A DNA stretch of 64,000 nucleotides from Streptomyces chromofuscus (GCF_015160875.1 NZ_CP063374.1:3658001-3722000), one strand, 5' to 3'. Positions 1 to 9,498 are shown, counted from the stretch's first letter. Translations and numbers: made by a program. Notes: generated by a model from the sequence alone, not told the origin.

Positions 1-2740
1 CGCCCTCGGTGAAGGGCAGCAGGTCGGGCGAGTCGACGACCACCGCGCCGGCCGCGTCCACGACCTCGACCCGGCCGTCGACGACCGCGCGCAGCTCGTC
101 CGGGAGCGTCACCCGCTCGGGGTCCAGCTCTGCCAACGCGCCGTACAGCGCGTGCAGTTGCGCCCCGGTGACCGGCCGGTCGGGGTCGGCGAGCCGGTCC
201 AGCAGCTCGGCCGCGCCGCCCGGCTCGTCGAGGAGGGCCGCCACCGAGGTGCGCACGCCGAGGGCCCACAGGACCTGCTCGTCGTCGAAACCGGTCGCGT
301 CGGCCTCGTCGTACAGGCCGCGCAGCAGCGGGTCGCCGCCGGAGGCGAGCAGACCGGCGGGGCGGCGGCCGTCCAGCACCGGGTGCCCGCGCAGCCACCA
401 GGCCGTGTACGGCCGTACGACCTCGTGCGTGCCGTCGGGGAGCAGGATCCGCACCGGCTGGGTGAGCGCGTCCCGCAGCGGGGGCCGGGCGAGCAGGGCC
501 AGGGCCTGCGGCCACTTGTCGTCGTCCACGAGGTCCAGGTCCCGTACGGCGACCAGCTCGGTGGCGACCGGCGGCACCGGCGAGTCGGGGAAGCGGTCGA
601 GGATGTCCTCGCACCACACGTCCACCGCGTCCAGCAGGCCGGGGTCGTCCGGCTCGGCGTAGTCGCCTTCGCGGGGCTCCAGTTCGTCCGGGTCGAGGAC
701 GACGTCCGTGGCCCGGACGAGGGCGAAGCCGGCCAGCACGCCGCAGGCGGCCAGCGGCTGTTCGCCGAAGCGGTCGACCAACTCGGTGTCCACCGCCGCT
801 AGTTCACCCTCACGCATGACCTGCGCGAAGGGACTGCCCGGGAGGACCAGCTCCCCGGCGGGCGCCGGCTCCCCCTCCTCGTCGGGGAGGGCCAGGGCGC
901 CGAGCCACGGCTCGTCACCGGGTTCGAGACCGGCGTCGCGGACCAGGGAGAGGACGGTGTCCGCCAGTTCCTCGGCGTCCAGGGTGTCCTCCTCCCAGGA
1001 CGTCCCGCCCTCGTCGTCGAGGGAGGCGGCGACGGCGGCACGCACCTGCGGCGTGGTGAGGACCGCGCGGGGCGTCGCGGGCAGCGCGCCCAGCTTCTCC
1101 AGCAGCGGGTGCGCGGCGTCCGGGTGGGCGACCTTGAGGCCGAGCCGGGCGAGCGTCTCGGGCTCGATGCGGGCCGTGTCGGCGGTGGGCAGCAGTACCT
1201 GTCGGGGCCCGATGCTGGTCCGGCCCTCGGCGAGCGGCACGGGCAGGCCGGTGAGCCGGTCGGGGTCGACGCCCGCGAGGCTGTCGTACAGCCGCCACCA
1301 CCAGCCGGGTTCCTTCTCCAGCCCGGCCAGCCGGTCGACGGCGTCGCTCAGGCGCACCCGGGCGACGCCCAGCGTCCGCAGCTCCACCCGGCGTTCCAGC
1401 CCGGCGGGCAGCAGGGTGGGCAGCACCTCGGCGAGCACGCGCACGGTCTCGGCGCCGGCGCCCTCCACCACCTCGGCGTCGCGCGGCCGCAGCGACTCGG
1501 GCAGGTCCTCGTCGGGGCCCGTACCGGCCGGAGGCAGGAAGGAGGTGCGCGGCAGCCGCTGAAGGATCGCCTGCCGCAGCGCCCCGTCCAGCTCGCCCTT
1601 GCCCAGCGGTCCGGGCACGAGGTCGATGATCCCCTCGGTCACCGGCCGCCAGCCGGCGAGCAGTTCGGCGTAGGCGTCGGCGGCCTTCTCGACCAGGAAG
1701 CCGGTCAGCGGGCCGGGCGCGGCGTGCCGCCGGGTGGTGTCCAGCGGGAAGGACGCGATGAGCAGGGCGGGCACGCCGAGGGGCTCGTCGCTGGGGGTGG
1801 GGGCGTGCACGACGGGGCTGGTGCGCGGGCGTGCGGGGGCGCCGTCGTCGTCCACGGGCACGGCCCAGGTGACCGACCAGTGCGGGCGCAGCCGCTCCTC
1901 GACCGGCCGGTCGGCGAGCAGTTCGGGCGAGAGCAGGCCGTGCGCGGCGGCGGTGCGCCAGCGGGTGGCGCCGTCCCGCGAGTCCTCCACGACGGTCAGC
2001 GCGTCCTCGGCCCTGCGGCGCAGGGTGCGGGGCGCGTCCGCGCCGATCTCGACGACGACCTCCTCCAGTCCCGGCAGGGTGAGCAGCAGGGCGTCGTCGA
2101 CGGCGTGCAGGAGGCGCTCGGCGAGGTCGGCGGCGGCCGTGTCGCGCAGGGGGAGGATGACGACGGTGTCGTACGGGTCCGGCGCGGTGCCCTCGGCGGC
2201 GAACGGCAACCGCAGCAGGGGTACGTGACCGTCCCGGCGGCGGATCTCGTCGCCCAGGCCGGGACTGTGCCGCGCGGTCTCGGCGGCCAGGTCACGGGCC
2301 TCGGCGAGGGACCAGCGGACACCGCCGTGCCGGCCGACGACGGCGGGCTCGTCGGTGACGGAGAGCACGGCCGCGAAGCCGACGCCGAACCGGCCGATCG
2401 ACGGGGTGTCCCGCTTGGCGGAGGCCCGCAGCGTGGCCAGCGACTCGACGCCGGCCGCGTCCAGCGGGGCGCCGGTGTTGGCGGCGGCCAGGACCCCGTC
2501 GCGGAGGGTGAGACGCAGCCGGCCGGGCACGCCGGCGCGGGCGGCCGCGTCGGCGGCGTTCTGGGCCAGCTCGACGACGAGCCGGTCCCGGTAGCCGCCG
2601 AGTACGAGGTCCTCCTCGGCGTTGGCGTCCTCGCGGAACCGCGCCGGGCTGGTGGCCCACGCGTCCAGCACCCCGCGCCGCAGACGGGCGGTCCCGAACG
2701 GATCGGCTCCCTCGGCCGCCGGCCGCACGAACTTGCTCAC
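1..2740 (-). CDS. Sacsin-like GHKL ATPase protein (3' part missing at window edge)
   Basis: A long open frame runs from a GTG at 2740 to the left edge (913 codons visible, no stop seen), so the C-terminus lies outside the window. A GGAG-type ribosome site precedes the GTG. Residues about 55-66 read ELAQNAADAA, the N-box of the GHKL ATPase fold (Hsp90, MutL, histidine kinases), and about 50 residues further on GRFGVGFAAVLS supplies the glycine-rich nucleotide-binding box. Large actinobacterial proteins with this N-terminal ATPase are usually annotated as sacsin N-terminal-like or Hsp90-like ATP-binding proteins; substrate and role are not established. It is transcribed away from the repeat-rich spacer at 2741-3553 and has no obvious operon partner. 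Family assignment is good; function is inference. Confidence 0.8.
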   Translation of the reverse strand, partial: MSKFVRPAAEGADPFGTARLRRGVLDAWATSPARFREDANAEEDLVLGGYRDRLVVELAQNAADAAARAGVPGRLRLTLRDGVLAAANTGAPLDAAGVESLATLRASAKRDTPSIGRFGVGFAAVLSVTDEPAVVGRHGGVRWSLAEARDLAAETARHSPGLGDEIRRRDGHVPLLRLPFAAEGTAPDPYDTVVILPLRDTAAADLAERLLHAVDDALLLTLPGLEEVVVEIGADAPRTLRRRAEDALTVVEDSRDGATRWRTAAAHGLLSPELLADRPVEERLRPHWSVTWAVPVDDDGAPARPRTSPVVHAPTPSDEPLGVPALLIASFPLDTTRRHAAPGPLTGFLVEKAADAYAELLAGWRPVTEGIIDLVPGPLGKGELDGALRQAILQRLPRTSFLPPAGTGPDEDLPESLRPRDAEVVEGAGAETVRVLAEVLPTLLPAGLERRVELRTLGVARVRLSDAVDRLAGLEKEPGWWWRLYDSLAGVDPDRLTGLPVPLAEGRTSIGPRQVLLPTADTARIEPETLARLGLKVAHPDAAHPLLEKLGALPATPRAVLTTPQVRAAVAASLDDEGGTSWEEDTLDAEELADTVLSLVRDAGLEPGDEPWLGALALPDEEGEPAPAGELVLPGSPFAQVMREGELAAVDTELVDRFGEQPLAACGVLAGFALVRATDVVLDPDELEPREGDYAEPDDPGLLDAVDVWCEDILDRFPDSPVPPVATELVAVRDLDLVDDDKWPQALALLARPPLRDALTQPVRILLPDGTHEVVRPYTAWWLRGHPVLDGRRPAGLLASGGDPLLRGLYDEADATGFDDEQVLWALGVRTSVAALLDEPGGAAELLDRLADPDRPVTGAQLHALYGALAELDPERVTLPDELRAVVDGRVEVVDAAGAVVVDSPDLLPFTEG

Positions 2741-2859
2741 GGTTCACTCTCCTCATCGCCGTGAGGAGAAGGTATCGCGAGCACGCGACGACGGTGGCTT
2801 CGCCGTCTCGGCGGGACCGCTTCGCCCGACGGCGCCGCTCAGCACCGCCCGAGCCGACC

Positions 2860-3540
2860 CGTCATCCCCGCCACAGCCCCTTCGGACCACGCCGGCCCGC
2901 CGTCACAGGACGCGGTCGCCGCCCACCGCACGTCCAGCCCGCCCGGCGTTCGCGGACGATGCCGGAGGCAGGGGCAGGGGCAGGGCCGCACCCCCGGGGA
3001 CGGGGCCCACGCGCGACACACACGCTACGAACGCCCCAAACGCCGCCACACCGCCGGCCCGCCGACGTTCGAAGACGAGGCCGGAGGCCGACGGGGGTCC
3101 GGGAGCGCGCCCCCGGGGACGGCAACCCCCACCGCAGTCCGAACGCCTACGAAAGCCCCGGACGCCGCCACCCACCCCACTCCGCAGCCCGCCCGGCGTA
3201 CGCATACGAGGCCGGAGGCCGACGGACGAGGGATCCGGGAGCGCGGCCCCGGGGGACGGCAACCCCCACCGCAGTCCGAACGCCTACGAAAGCCCCGGAC
3301 GCCGCCACCCACCCCACTCCGCAGCCCGCCCGGCGTACGCATACGAGGCCGGAGGCCGACGGACGAGGGATCCGGGGCGCAGCCCCGGGGGACGGCAACC
3401 CCCACCGCAGTCCGAACGCCTACGAAAGCCCCGGACGCCGCCACCCACCCCACTCCGCAGCCCGCCCGGCGTACGCATACGAGGCCGGAGGCCGACGGAC
3501 GAGGGGTCCGGGGGCGCGGCCCCGGGCACAGCGCCCCCAG
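2860..3540. repeat. Tandem repeats of about 136 bp in an 810-bp intergenic block
   Basis: Three near-identical units start at about 3115, 3252 and 3388 (spacing 137 and 136 bp). Each carries GGGGACGGCAACCCCCACCG, then a CCTACGAAAGCCCCGG segment, then GGCGTACGCATACGAGGCCG, and ends in a GC-rich inverted repeat around GGGGCGCAGCCCCGGG. Diverged half-units precede them from about 2930 and 3030. The last unit grades into the 3' end of the DUF3027 gene, whose stop codon lies in a similar CCTACGAA context, so the array looks like serial duplication of that gene's terminator region. Open frames across it are low-complexity artefacts. Confidence 0.85.
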
Positions 3541-3553
3541 CGCGTCCGCGCGC

Positions 3554-4480
3554 CTACGAATGCCCCAACTCGGCGGCCGACTCGTCGGAGACGTCCGGCA
3601 CGGAGCCCGAATCCCGCGCCGGCCGCAGGGGGAACGGATCCACCCGCGTCTCGTCGATCACCGGCGGAGCCGGCTGCGGCGGCTTCGGCATGACCGCCGC
3701 CTCGGAGTGCCCGCCGCACCCGTACGTCAGCGACACCACCCGGCCGTCGGCCGGCGAGAACTCGTTCGCGCAGACCCCGAAGGCCTGCCCCAGCGAGCCC
3801 CCGATCGGCGCCAGGAAGCCGCACGACACGCACGCCGCGGGAGCCGCCTGCGCCATCGGCGTCTTCGCCCCGAACGCCTCCTCCCAGCGGTCGGCGGCCA
3901 CGTGCAGCCCGTACCGCGACAGCACCCGGGCCCGCCGCATGCCCAGTTCCTCCGCGACCGCCGCGATGGAGCCGCGCGTGGGAGCGGTCGGCAGCGTGGC
4001 CGGCGGTCCGGCGGTGACCTCCGCGTCCTCGGCCTCGACCAGCTCCGCCATGTCCGCGGAGACCGCGGAGTTCGGCGGCGGCTCCTCCTCGCCGGACCAG
4101 CCCGGCTCCAGCCGCAGGTCCTCGGCGTCCGTGGGCAGCAGATCGCCCGGCCCCATGTCGCCGGGCCGCAGCCGCTCGCTCCACGGCACCCACTCCGGCG
4201 CCAGCAGCGCGTCCGGGCCGGGCAGCAGCACGACCTCGTCCAGTGTCACGACCTTCGCGCGCGACGCGCGGGCCACGGTCACGGCCCAGCGCCAGCCGCG
4301 GTACCCGAGCTCCTTGCACTCGAAGAAGTGCGTGACAACGCGATCGCCCTCGGAGGCGACCTCGACGTGCTCCCCGACGACGCCGGGCGCGGCGGCCTCC
4401 TCGGCCGCGGCGCGGGCTAGGTCGACGGCCTCGGCGCACAGGCGGTCGGGGGTGCGGCTTCGCGTTGTCGCTGCGCTCAC
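3554..4480 (-). CDS. DUF3027 family protein
   Basis: This 308-residue protein is assigned to the actinobacterial DUF3027 family, whose function is unknown. I chose the GTG at 4480 because a GGAGAGAAG ribosome site lies 8 nt upstream and the protein then opens with VSAATTRSRTPD followed by a helical region; the longer frame back to 4654 adds only low-complexity residues. A cysteine pair in ACVSCGFLAP (near residue 230) and a later YGCGGHSEA could hold a metal, but this is inference. The C-terminus is proline- and acid-rich. The gene is divergent from the transporter at 4775, and its 3' end touches the tandem repeat block. Soluble; no signal peptide or membrane segment seen. Confidence 0.8.
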   Translation of the reverse strand: MSAATTRSRTPDRLCAEAVDLARAAAEEAAAPGVVGEHVEVASEGDRVVTHFFECKELGYRGWRWAVTVARASRAKVVTLDEVVLLPGPDALLAPEWVPWSERLRPGDMGPGDLLPTDAEDLRLEPGWSGEEEPPPNSAVSADMAELVEAEDAEVTAGPPATLPTAPTRGSIAAVAEELGMRRARVLSRYGLHVAADRWEEAFGAKTPMAQAAPAACVSCGFLAPIGGSLGQAFGVCANEFSPADGRVVSLTYGCGGHSEAAVMPKPPQPAPPVIDETRVDPFPLRPARDSGSVPDVSDESAAELGHS

Positions 4481-4774
4481 AGGTATCGCTTCTCTCCTAC
4501 GCCGTCTCTCAGTGCGCCTGCCGGAAGGCGACGGGGCGGACGGAGCGGACCTGGGGACCGCGTCGACGTCCGCGCCCTGTCGCGCTCGGGCGCACCTGTG
4601 TGTCATCCATTCTGCGGGATGGCCGGAAGGCGCGCGGCCGAGAACGTTCGCCACGGCGCGCTACGCACGCTACCCCTTCACCGCCGCTGGGCCTACACCG
4701 ACGGGACATGATCGCCACGAAGCGCGCGTCCATACGCGCCGGAACCGCACTACCGACGCCCATCTCGGGGCACT

Positions 4775-6208
4775 ATGAACGTCGTGGCAACCGCAAGGTC
4801 GCCCCAGGGCACCTCCGGGACGGGTGGGGTCAAGGGGAACAACCGACGCGGCGGAGCCGACCGCACGGGCGGCCGGCTCCGCCCGATCGCGCGTGCCCTG
4901 CACTTCCCGGTGACCGGAACCGCCCGCGGCATCCGCAAGGCCACGCACGCGCACGGCGCCGGCGAGTCCGGCCTCGGCAAGCTGATCGAACTGCACGCGG
5001 TGAACGGCGCCGGCGACGTCATGATCACCATCGCGCTGGCCTCCACCGTCTTCTTCTCGGTCCCCACCGACGAGGCCCGCGGCCGCGTCGCCCTCTACCT
5101 CGCGATCACCATGGCGCCGTTCACCCTCCTCGCGCCCGTGATCGGCCCCCTCCTCGACCGTGTGCCGCACGGCCGGCGGGCGGCGATGGCCGGCGCGATG
5201 CTGGCCCGGGCGCTGCTCGCGCTGGTGCTGTCCGGAGCGGTGATCACCGGCGGCATCGAGCTGTACCCGGCGGCGCTCGGTGTGCTGGTCGCGTCCAAGG
5301 CGTACGGCGTGGTCAGAAGCGCGGTCGTGCCCCGTCTGCTCCCACCCCGCTTCTCCCTGGTGAAGGCCAACTCCCGGGTCACCCTCGGCGGCCTGCTCGC
5401 CACCGGTGTGGCCGCGCCGATCGGGGCGGGACTGCAGGTCCTCGGTCCGCGCTGGCCGCTGTACGGCGCTTTCGTGATCTTCGTCGCCGGCACGGTGCTC
5501 TCCTTCTCCCTGCCGCACAAGGTCGACTCGGCCAAGGGCGAGGACACGGCGCTGCTCGCGGCGGACGAGGCGCATCTGCACGGCCCGCACCGCAAGCCGG
5601 TCAAACGCCCGGGCCTGCGCACGGTCGGCATCGCGGTCACGCACGCCCTGGCCGTCAACGCGGCGATCCGCTGCCTGGCCGGGTTCCTGATCTTCTTCCT
5701 GGCGTTCCTGCTGCGCGAGCATCCGCTGAGCGGGCAGAGCGCGGCGGTGTCGCTGGGCATGGTGGCGGTCGCGGCCGGCGTGGGCAACGCGCTCGGCACG
5801 GCGGTCGGGGCGTGGCTGAAGGCACGGGCCCCGGAGATGATCATCGTGACGGTCGTCGCGGTCGAGCTGGCGGTCGCGGTGACGGCGGCGCTGTTCTTCA
5901 GCGCGTTCCTGGTCGCGTGCCTGGCAGCGGTCGCCGGGTTCGCGCAGGCGCTGGCCAAGCTGTCGCTGGACGCGCTGATCCAGCGGGACGTGCCCGAGCT
6001 GGTGCGCACCTCGGCGTTCGCGCGCTCGGAAACGCTGCTGCAGATGTCCTGGGTGCTCGGCGGCGCGATCGGCATCGCCCTGCCGCTGAACGGCACCCTG
6101 GGCATGTCGGTGGCCGCCACCGTACTGGCCGCCGGCTGGCTGACCACCGTGCGCGGCCTGCTCGGCTCCGCCCGCCACGGCGGCCGTACCCGTCCGCGGG
6201 TGGCCTGA
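4775..6208 (+). CDS. MFS transporter
   Basis: A 477-residue integral membrane protein of the major facilitator superfamily. About 70 polar residues precede the first membrane helix (ITIALASTVFFSV), and roughly 10-12 hydrophobic helices follow, separated by a central basic loop near PHRKPVKRPGLR. A short basic loop after the second helix, LLDRVPHGRRAA, matches the MFS motif-A position. The ATG at 4775 lies just after CACTAT, so the transcript may be leaderless. It is followed at 62 bp by the DUF2771 lipoprotein and the menaquinone genes on the same strand. Substrate cannot be read from sequence. Confidence 0.85.
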   Translation: MNVVATARSPQGTSGTGGVKGNNRRGGADRTGGRLRPIARALHFPVTGTARGIRKATHAHGAGESGLGKLIELHAVNGAGDVMITIALASTVFFSVPTDEARGRVALYLAITMAPFTLLAPVIGPLLDRVPHGRRAAMAGAMLARALLALVLSGAVITGGIELYPAALGVLVASKAYGVVRSAVVPRLLPPRFSLVKANSRVTLGGLLATGVAAPIGAGLQVLGPRWPLYGAFVIFVAGTVLSFSLPHKVDSAKGEDTALLAADEAHLHGPHRKPVKRPGLRTVGIAVTHALAVNAAIRCLAGFLIFFLAFLLREHPLSGQSAAVSLGMVAVAAGVGNALGTAVGAWLKARAPEMIIVTVVAVELAVAVTAALFFSAFLVACLAAVAGFAQALAKLSLDALIQRDVPELVRTSAFARSETLLQMSWVLGGAIGIALPLNGTLGMSVAATVLAAGWLTTVRGLLGSARHGGRTRPRVA

Positions 6209-6270
6209 CACGCGGCACGCCCCGCACCCCGCATGGGAAGGGGACTGGACGTGCCCGATAGCCTTCGGCC

Positions 6271-6756
6271 ATGACCATGCAATCCGCTGTGCGACGCCGC
6301 CGCGCCGTCGCCGCCGCCGGCGCCGTTTCCGCCGGACTGCTCGTCCTGTCGGCCTGCGAGAAGCCGACGCCCATGGCCACCGTCACCGTCGGCAGCTCCT
6401 CGGTCAGCGCCGAGGCCACCTGCGGCGGCGAGGGCGACGTCCTCAAGCCCGCGGACCTCACCAAGTGCCTGCAGAACGAGGACATCAAGTCGATCAGCGT
6501 CGGCCAGGACGAGACCATCGGCTTCGGCGTCGACCCCGAGGTCGCCGACGAGCGCTGGACGATCCTCTTGAACGGTCAGCCGGTGACCGACGACAGCGAC
6601 AAGACCTACCGCACGATCCCGGGCAACGCGTTCTTCAACGCCCAGTACGGCGCACAGGGCGACACCACCCTGGTCTCCATCAAGGCGGGCGACGGCAAGA
6701 AGGACAGCCAGGCGGTCACCGGCCTGTGGTCCTTCAAGCTCAAGAAGGAAGACTGA
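6271..6756 (+). CDS. DUF2771-type lipoprotein
   Basis: A 161-residue exported lipoprotein. The N-terminus has a basic stretch, a hydrophobic core and the lipobox LSAC ending at Cys29, predicting lipid attachment and anchoring outside the membrane. The mature part has two further cysteines (ATCGGEG and TKCLQNE) that could form a disulfide and a small beta-rich domain ending SFKLKKED. It resembles the actinobacterial DUF2771 family found immediately before futalosine hydrolase genes. Its 3' end overlaps the likely start of mqnB, suggesting cotranscription and coupling. Function unknown. Confidence 0.8.
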   Translation: MTMQSAVRRRRAVAAAGAVSAGLLVLSACEKPTPMATVTVGSSSVSAEATCGGEGDVLKPADLTKCLQNEDIKSISVGQDETIGFGVDPEVADERWTILLNGQPVTDDSDKTYRTIPGNAFFNAQYGAQGDTTLVSIKAGDGKKDSQAVTGLWSFKLKKED

Positions 6757-7487
6757 CCACGTCCCCCGCAGGGTCCGTCCCACACGTCCTCGTAGCCACC
6801 GCCGTCCCCGCCGAACGGGACGCGGTGGCGCAGGCGTTCCCGGGAGCCGCCACCGAGGTCCCGCTCCCCGGCGAGGGCGCCGTCCTGCACCGCCTTCCGG
6901 CCGGCCCCGACCTGCTAGCCGCCGGCGTGGGCCCGGCCCTGGCCGCCGCCCGCGCCGCGAGCGCCCTCACCGCCGCGGCCCTGCACGGCAGGCCCTACAC
7001 GCTGGTCGTGAGCGCCGGCATCGCGGGCGGCTTCGCCCCGGAGGCGCCCGTCGGCTCGCTCGTCGTCGCCGACGAGATCACGGCCGCCGATCTCGGCGCC
7101 GAGACCGCCGAAGGCTTCGTTCCAGTCACCGAGCTGGGCTTCGGGACCGTCACCCACCGTCCACCGGAAGCACTCGTACGGGACGCCGCGACCGCCACCG
7201 GGGCCCGCCCCGGCACGGTCCTGACCGTGTCCACGGTGACCGGCACCGCCGCCCGCGCCGCCGCCCTGCGCGCCCGCCACCCCCGCGCCCTCGCCGAGGC
7301 CATGGAGGGCTTCGGCGTCGCCGAGGCCGCCGCCGCGCACGGCACGCCCGTGCTGGAGCTGCGCGCGGTCTCCAACCCGGTCGGCCCGCGCGACCGCGCC
7401 GCCTGGCGGATCGGCGCGGCGCTCGGGGCGCTGACGGACGGCTTCGGGAAGCTCGCGCCCGTACTGGAGAGTTGGAGACCGGCATGA
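6726..7487 (+). CDS. mqnB: Futalosine hydrolase MqnB
   Basis: Nucleosidase of the futalosine menaquinone pathway: it removes hypoxanthine from futalosine to give dehypoxanthine futalosine. The conserved core runs from HVLVATAVPAERDAV through VVSAGIAGGF to the C-terminal EAMEGFGVAEAA segment, the nucleoside phosphorylase-like fold with the substrate-binding Met-Glu. It is directly followed by mqnD with a 4-nt ATGA overlap, which fixes the pathway. The start is uncertain: the only standard start codon in frame before the conserved core is the GTG at 6726, overlapping the lipoprotein gene by 31 nt; a CTG at 6753 behind AAGGAAG is an alternative. Length from 6726 is 253 residues, slightly longer than usual. 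Confidence 0.88.
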   Translation: MVLQAQEGRLTTSPAGSVPHVLVATAVPAERDAVAQAFPGAATEVPLPGEGAVLHRLPAGPDLLAAGVGPALAAARAASALTAAALHGRPYTLVVSAGIAGGFAPEAPVGSLVVADEITAADLGAETAEGFVPVTELGFGTVTHRPPEALVRDAATATGARPGTVLTVSTVTGTAARAAALRARHPRALAEAMEGFGVAEAAAAHGTPVLELRAVSNPVGPRDRAAWRIGAALGALTDGFGKLAPVLESWRPA

Positions 7488-8326
7488 GCCGTCTGCACAT
7501 CGCGTACTCCCCCTGCCCCAACGACACCTTCGTCTTCGACGCCCTCGCCCACGGCCGGGTGCCCGGCGCGCCGGGACTCGACGTGACCTTCGCGGACATC
7601 GACGTCACCAACGGCATGGCCGAGCGGGGCGAGCTGGACGTGCTGAAGGTGTCGTACGCCGTGCTGCCGTACGTCCTCGGCACCTACACCCTGCTGCCGT
7701 GCGGCGGCGCGCTGGGCCGGGGCTGCGGCCCGCTGGTGCTGACCCGGGAGCCCGGTGTCGACCTGACCGGACGCACGGTCGCGGTGCCGAGCGAGAGGTC
7801 GACGGCCTACCTGCTGTTCCGCCTGTGGTCCGCCGACACGCTGCCCGGCGGGGTCGGCGAGATCGTGGTGATGCCGTTCCACGAGATCATGCCGGCGGTG
7901 CGGGACGGGAAGGTCGACGCGGGCCTGGTCATCCACGAGGCGCGCTTCACGTACCAGAACTACGGCCTGCACAAGCTGGCCGACATGGGCGAGCACTGGG
8001 AGCGCGCCACCGGGCTGCCGATCCCGCTGGGCGCGATCATCGCCAAGCGGTCGCTGGGCGCGGAGACCCTGACGCGGCTCGCGGACGCCGTCCGCACCTC
8101 CGTGCGGCTGGCCTGGGAGAACCCCGAGGCGTCCCGGCCGTACGTCATGGAACACGCCCAGGAGATGGACCCGGCCGTCGCCGACCAGCACATCGGGCTG
8201 TACGTCAACGAATTCACCGCGGGTCTGGGCGAGGACGGCTATGCGGCGGTACGCGGGCTGCTCACACGTGCGGCGGCCGAGGGGCTGGTGCCGCCCCTCG
8301 GCCCGGATGCGCTGGATTTCCCGTAG
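7484..8326 (+). CDS. mqnD: 1,4-dihydroxy-6-naphthoate synthase MqnD
   Basis: Converts cyclic dehypoxanthine futalosine to 1,4-dihydroxy-6-naphthoate in the futalosine menaquinone route. The protein (280 residues) begins MSRLHIAYSPCPNDTF, the hallmark N-terminus of MqnA/MqnD periplasmic-binding-fold enzymes, and continues with the DVLKVSYAVLPYVL and VPSERSTAYLLFRLW segments. Start chosen at the ATG at 7484: GGAG lies 6 nt upstream and the ATG overlaps the mqnB stop, giving translational coupling; a start 12 nt upstream is less likely. Only 21 bp separate its stop from the convergent cold-shock gene. mqnA and mqnC are not in the window, as usual in Streptomyces. Confidence 0.93.
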   Translation: MSRLHIAYSPCPNDTFVFDALAHGRVPGAPGLDVTFADIDVTNGMAERGELDVLKVSYAVLPYVLGTYTLLPCGGALGRGCGPLVLTREPGVDLTGRTVAVPSERSTAYLLFRLWSADTLPGGVGEIVVMPFHEIMPAVRDGKVDAGLVIHEARFTYQNYGLHKLADMGEHWERATGLPIPLGAIIAKRSLGAETLTRLADAVRTSVRLAWENPEASRPYVMEHAQEMDPAVADQHIGLYVNEFTAGLGEDGYAAVRGLLTRAAAEGLVPPLGPDALDFP

Positions 8327-8347
8327 AAACGGGGGATGTCAGGGCCT

Positions 8348-8731
8348 TTACACGTCGAGCTGGTCGGCGACCGCCCGGAGCAGACCTGCGATCTTCTTGC
8401 CGGAGGCCTTGTCGGGATAACGGCCCTTTTCGAGCATCGGGGTGATGTTCTCCAGGAGCGTGGTCAGGTCCTGCACGATGGAGGCCAGCTCGTCCGGCTT
8501 CTTGCGCTGGGCCGCCGCGACCGACGGGGTCGGGTCCAGGAGGGTGACGGAGAGGGCCTGGTCGCCGCGCTGCCCGGCGACGACTCCGAACTCCACGCGC
8601 TGTCCCGGCTTGAGCGTCTCGACTCCGGCGGGGAGAACCGAGGAATGGACGAAGACGTCACCGCCGTCGTCACGGGAGAGAAAGCCGAAGCCCTTCTCGC
8701 TGTTGAACCACTTGACCTTGCCAGTCGGCAA
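8348..8731 (-). CDS. Cold-shock domain protein with C-terminal extension
   Basis: A 127-residue protein whose first 65 residues form a cold-shock domain with both RNA-binding motifs: KGFGFLS (RNP1) and DVFVHSS (RNP2). The remaining 60 residues are a helical, charged extension ([19 protein letters not shown]) not present in the 67-residue Csp at 33939. It probably binds single-stranded RNA or DNA in the cytoplasm. The start is a TTG at 8731 with GAGGGAGCG 6-8 nt upstream; no ATG or GTG fits the conserved N-terminus [13 protein letters not shown]. The extension suggests a more specialised partner or oligomer state. Confidence 0.88.
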   Translation of the reverse strand: MPTGKVKWFNSEKGFGFLSRDDGGDVFVHSSVLPAGVETLKPGQRVEFGVVAGQRGDQALSVTLLDPTPSVAAAQRKKPDELASIVQDLTTLLENITPMLEKGRYPDKASGKKIAGLLRAVADQLDV

Positions 8732-8890
8732 AGCACACGCTCCCTCGATCGCTCCCGGACTGGCCGGACACCCTTGATCTGCCGTTGAGACACCCTACCG
8801 GGGGTCTCTCCACCGGAACACGCCTTAAAACGACACCGAGCCCCTGCCCGTGTCGGCAGAGGCTCTCCGTGGTGGGGGAAGTGTGAAGGG

Positions 8891-9126
8891 CTACCCGATG
8901 TGCCGGTGGAGAGTCGCGCGGGAGACTCCAAGAGCCTTGGCCATGGAAGAGATGCTCCCCCCTTGGCCTGACGAGCCTTGGCCACAGTCGGCACGTCCTC
9001 AGCGATGACAGAGGGACGGCCCAGCCGGTCAAGCTTCCACACACAGAGGGTGTCTCCCTCTCGCATGGAGTCGAGAGCGCCAAGGAGACCAGGGCGCTCC
9101 GCGTTCCTGTGCGTGAGTACGCGCAT
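8891..9126 (-). pseudogene. Decayed serine recombinase (resolvase/invertase family)
   Basis: On the minus strand one frame reads ERPGLLGALDSMREGDTL and then VWKLDRLGR, the C-terminal half of a resolvase catalytic domain. It jumps at once to VPTVAKARQAKGG, which belongs to the recombinase C-terminus, so the middle is deleted. A run of six Gs then shifts the frame; the next frame reads SISSMAKALGVSRATLHRHI followed by Gly-stop at 8891, a classic resolvase helix-turn-helix. The N-terminal catalytic serine region is also absent. This is a remnant of a mobile element and cannot encode an active enzyme. No inverted repeats were found around it. Confidence 0.75.
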
Positions 9127-9246
9127 TCACGCGACCGCGTATACGCGAGGACAAGGCATCCGGGAGGTAGCACAGACTCTTGGTCTTCAGGCCGGCGACA
9201 AGACGTCGCCCGGTTGTTCCTTCGCGCTGGGAACTACCCTGGTCCG

Positions 9247-9498
9247 GTGCGTGACAAAACCCAACCGAATCCCGCCGGGCCCGGTGACCGGCTGATCCGT
9301 GGCGGCGCCGTCGTCTTCATCGTCGGGGCCGTGGCCACCCTGGTCACGGTGGCTCCGCTGTTCCTCGGAACGACGCCTTTTCCGACGTACATGTTCGGAT
9401 TGAGCATGCTCATGGGGGTCGGTTTCCTCATCGCCGCAGCCGGGGTGCTCCGCGCGATCGCGGCGGGGCGGCGTCAGGCGCGCGGCGCGTCGAGATAG
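9247..9498 (+). CDS. Small two-helix membrane protein
   Basis: An 83-residue protein with about 17 polar residues and then two hydrophobic helices, VVFIVGAVATLVTVAPLFL and a second around MLMGVGFLIAAAGVL, ending in a basic tail. The GTG at 9247 is 6 nt after TACCCT (9235-9240), so the message is probably leaderless. Its 3' end overlaps the convergent HAD gene by 25 bp. Typical of small conserved actinobacterial membrane proteins; function unknown. Confidence 0.7.
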   Translation: MRDKTQPNPAGPGDRLIRGGAVVFIVGAVATLVTVAPLFLGTTPFPTYMFGLSMLMGVGFLIAAAGVLRAIAAGRRQARGASR

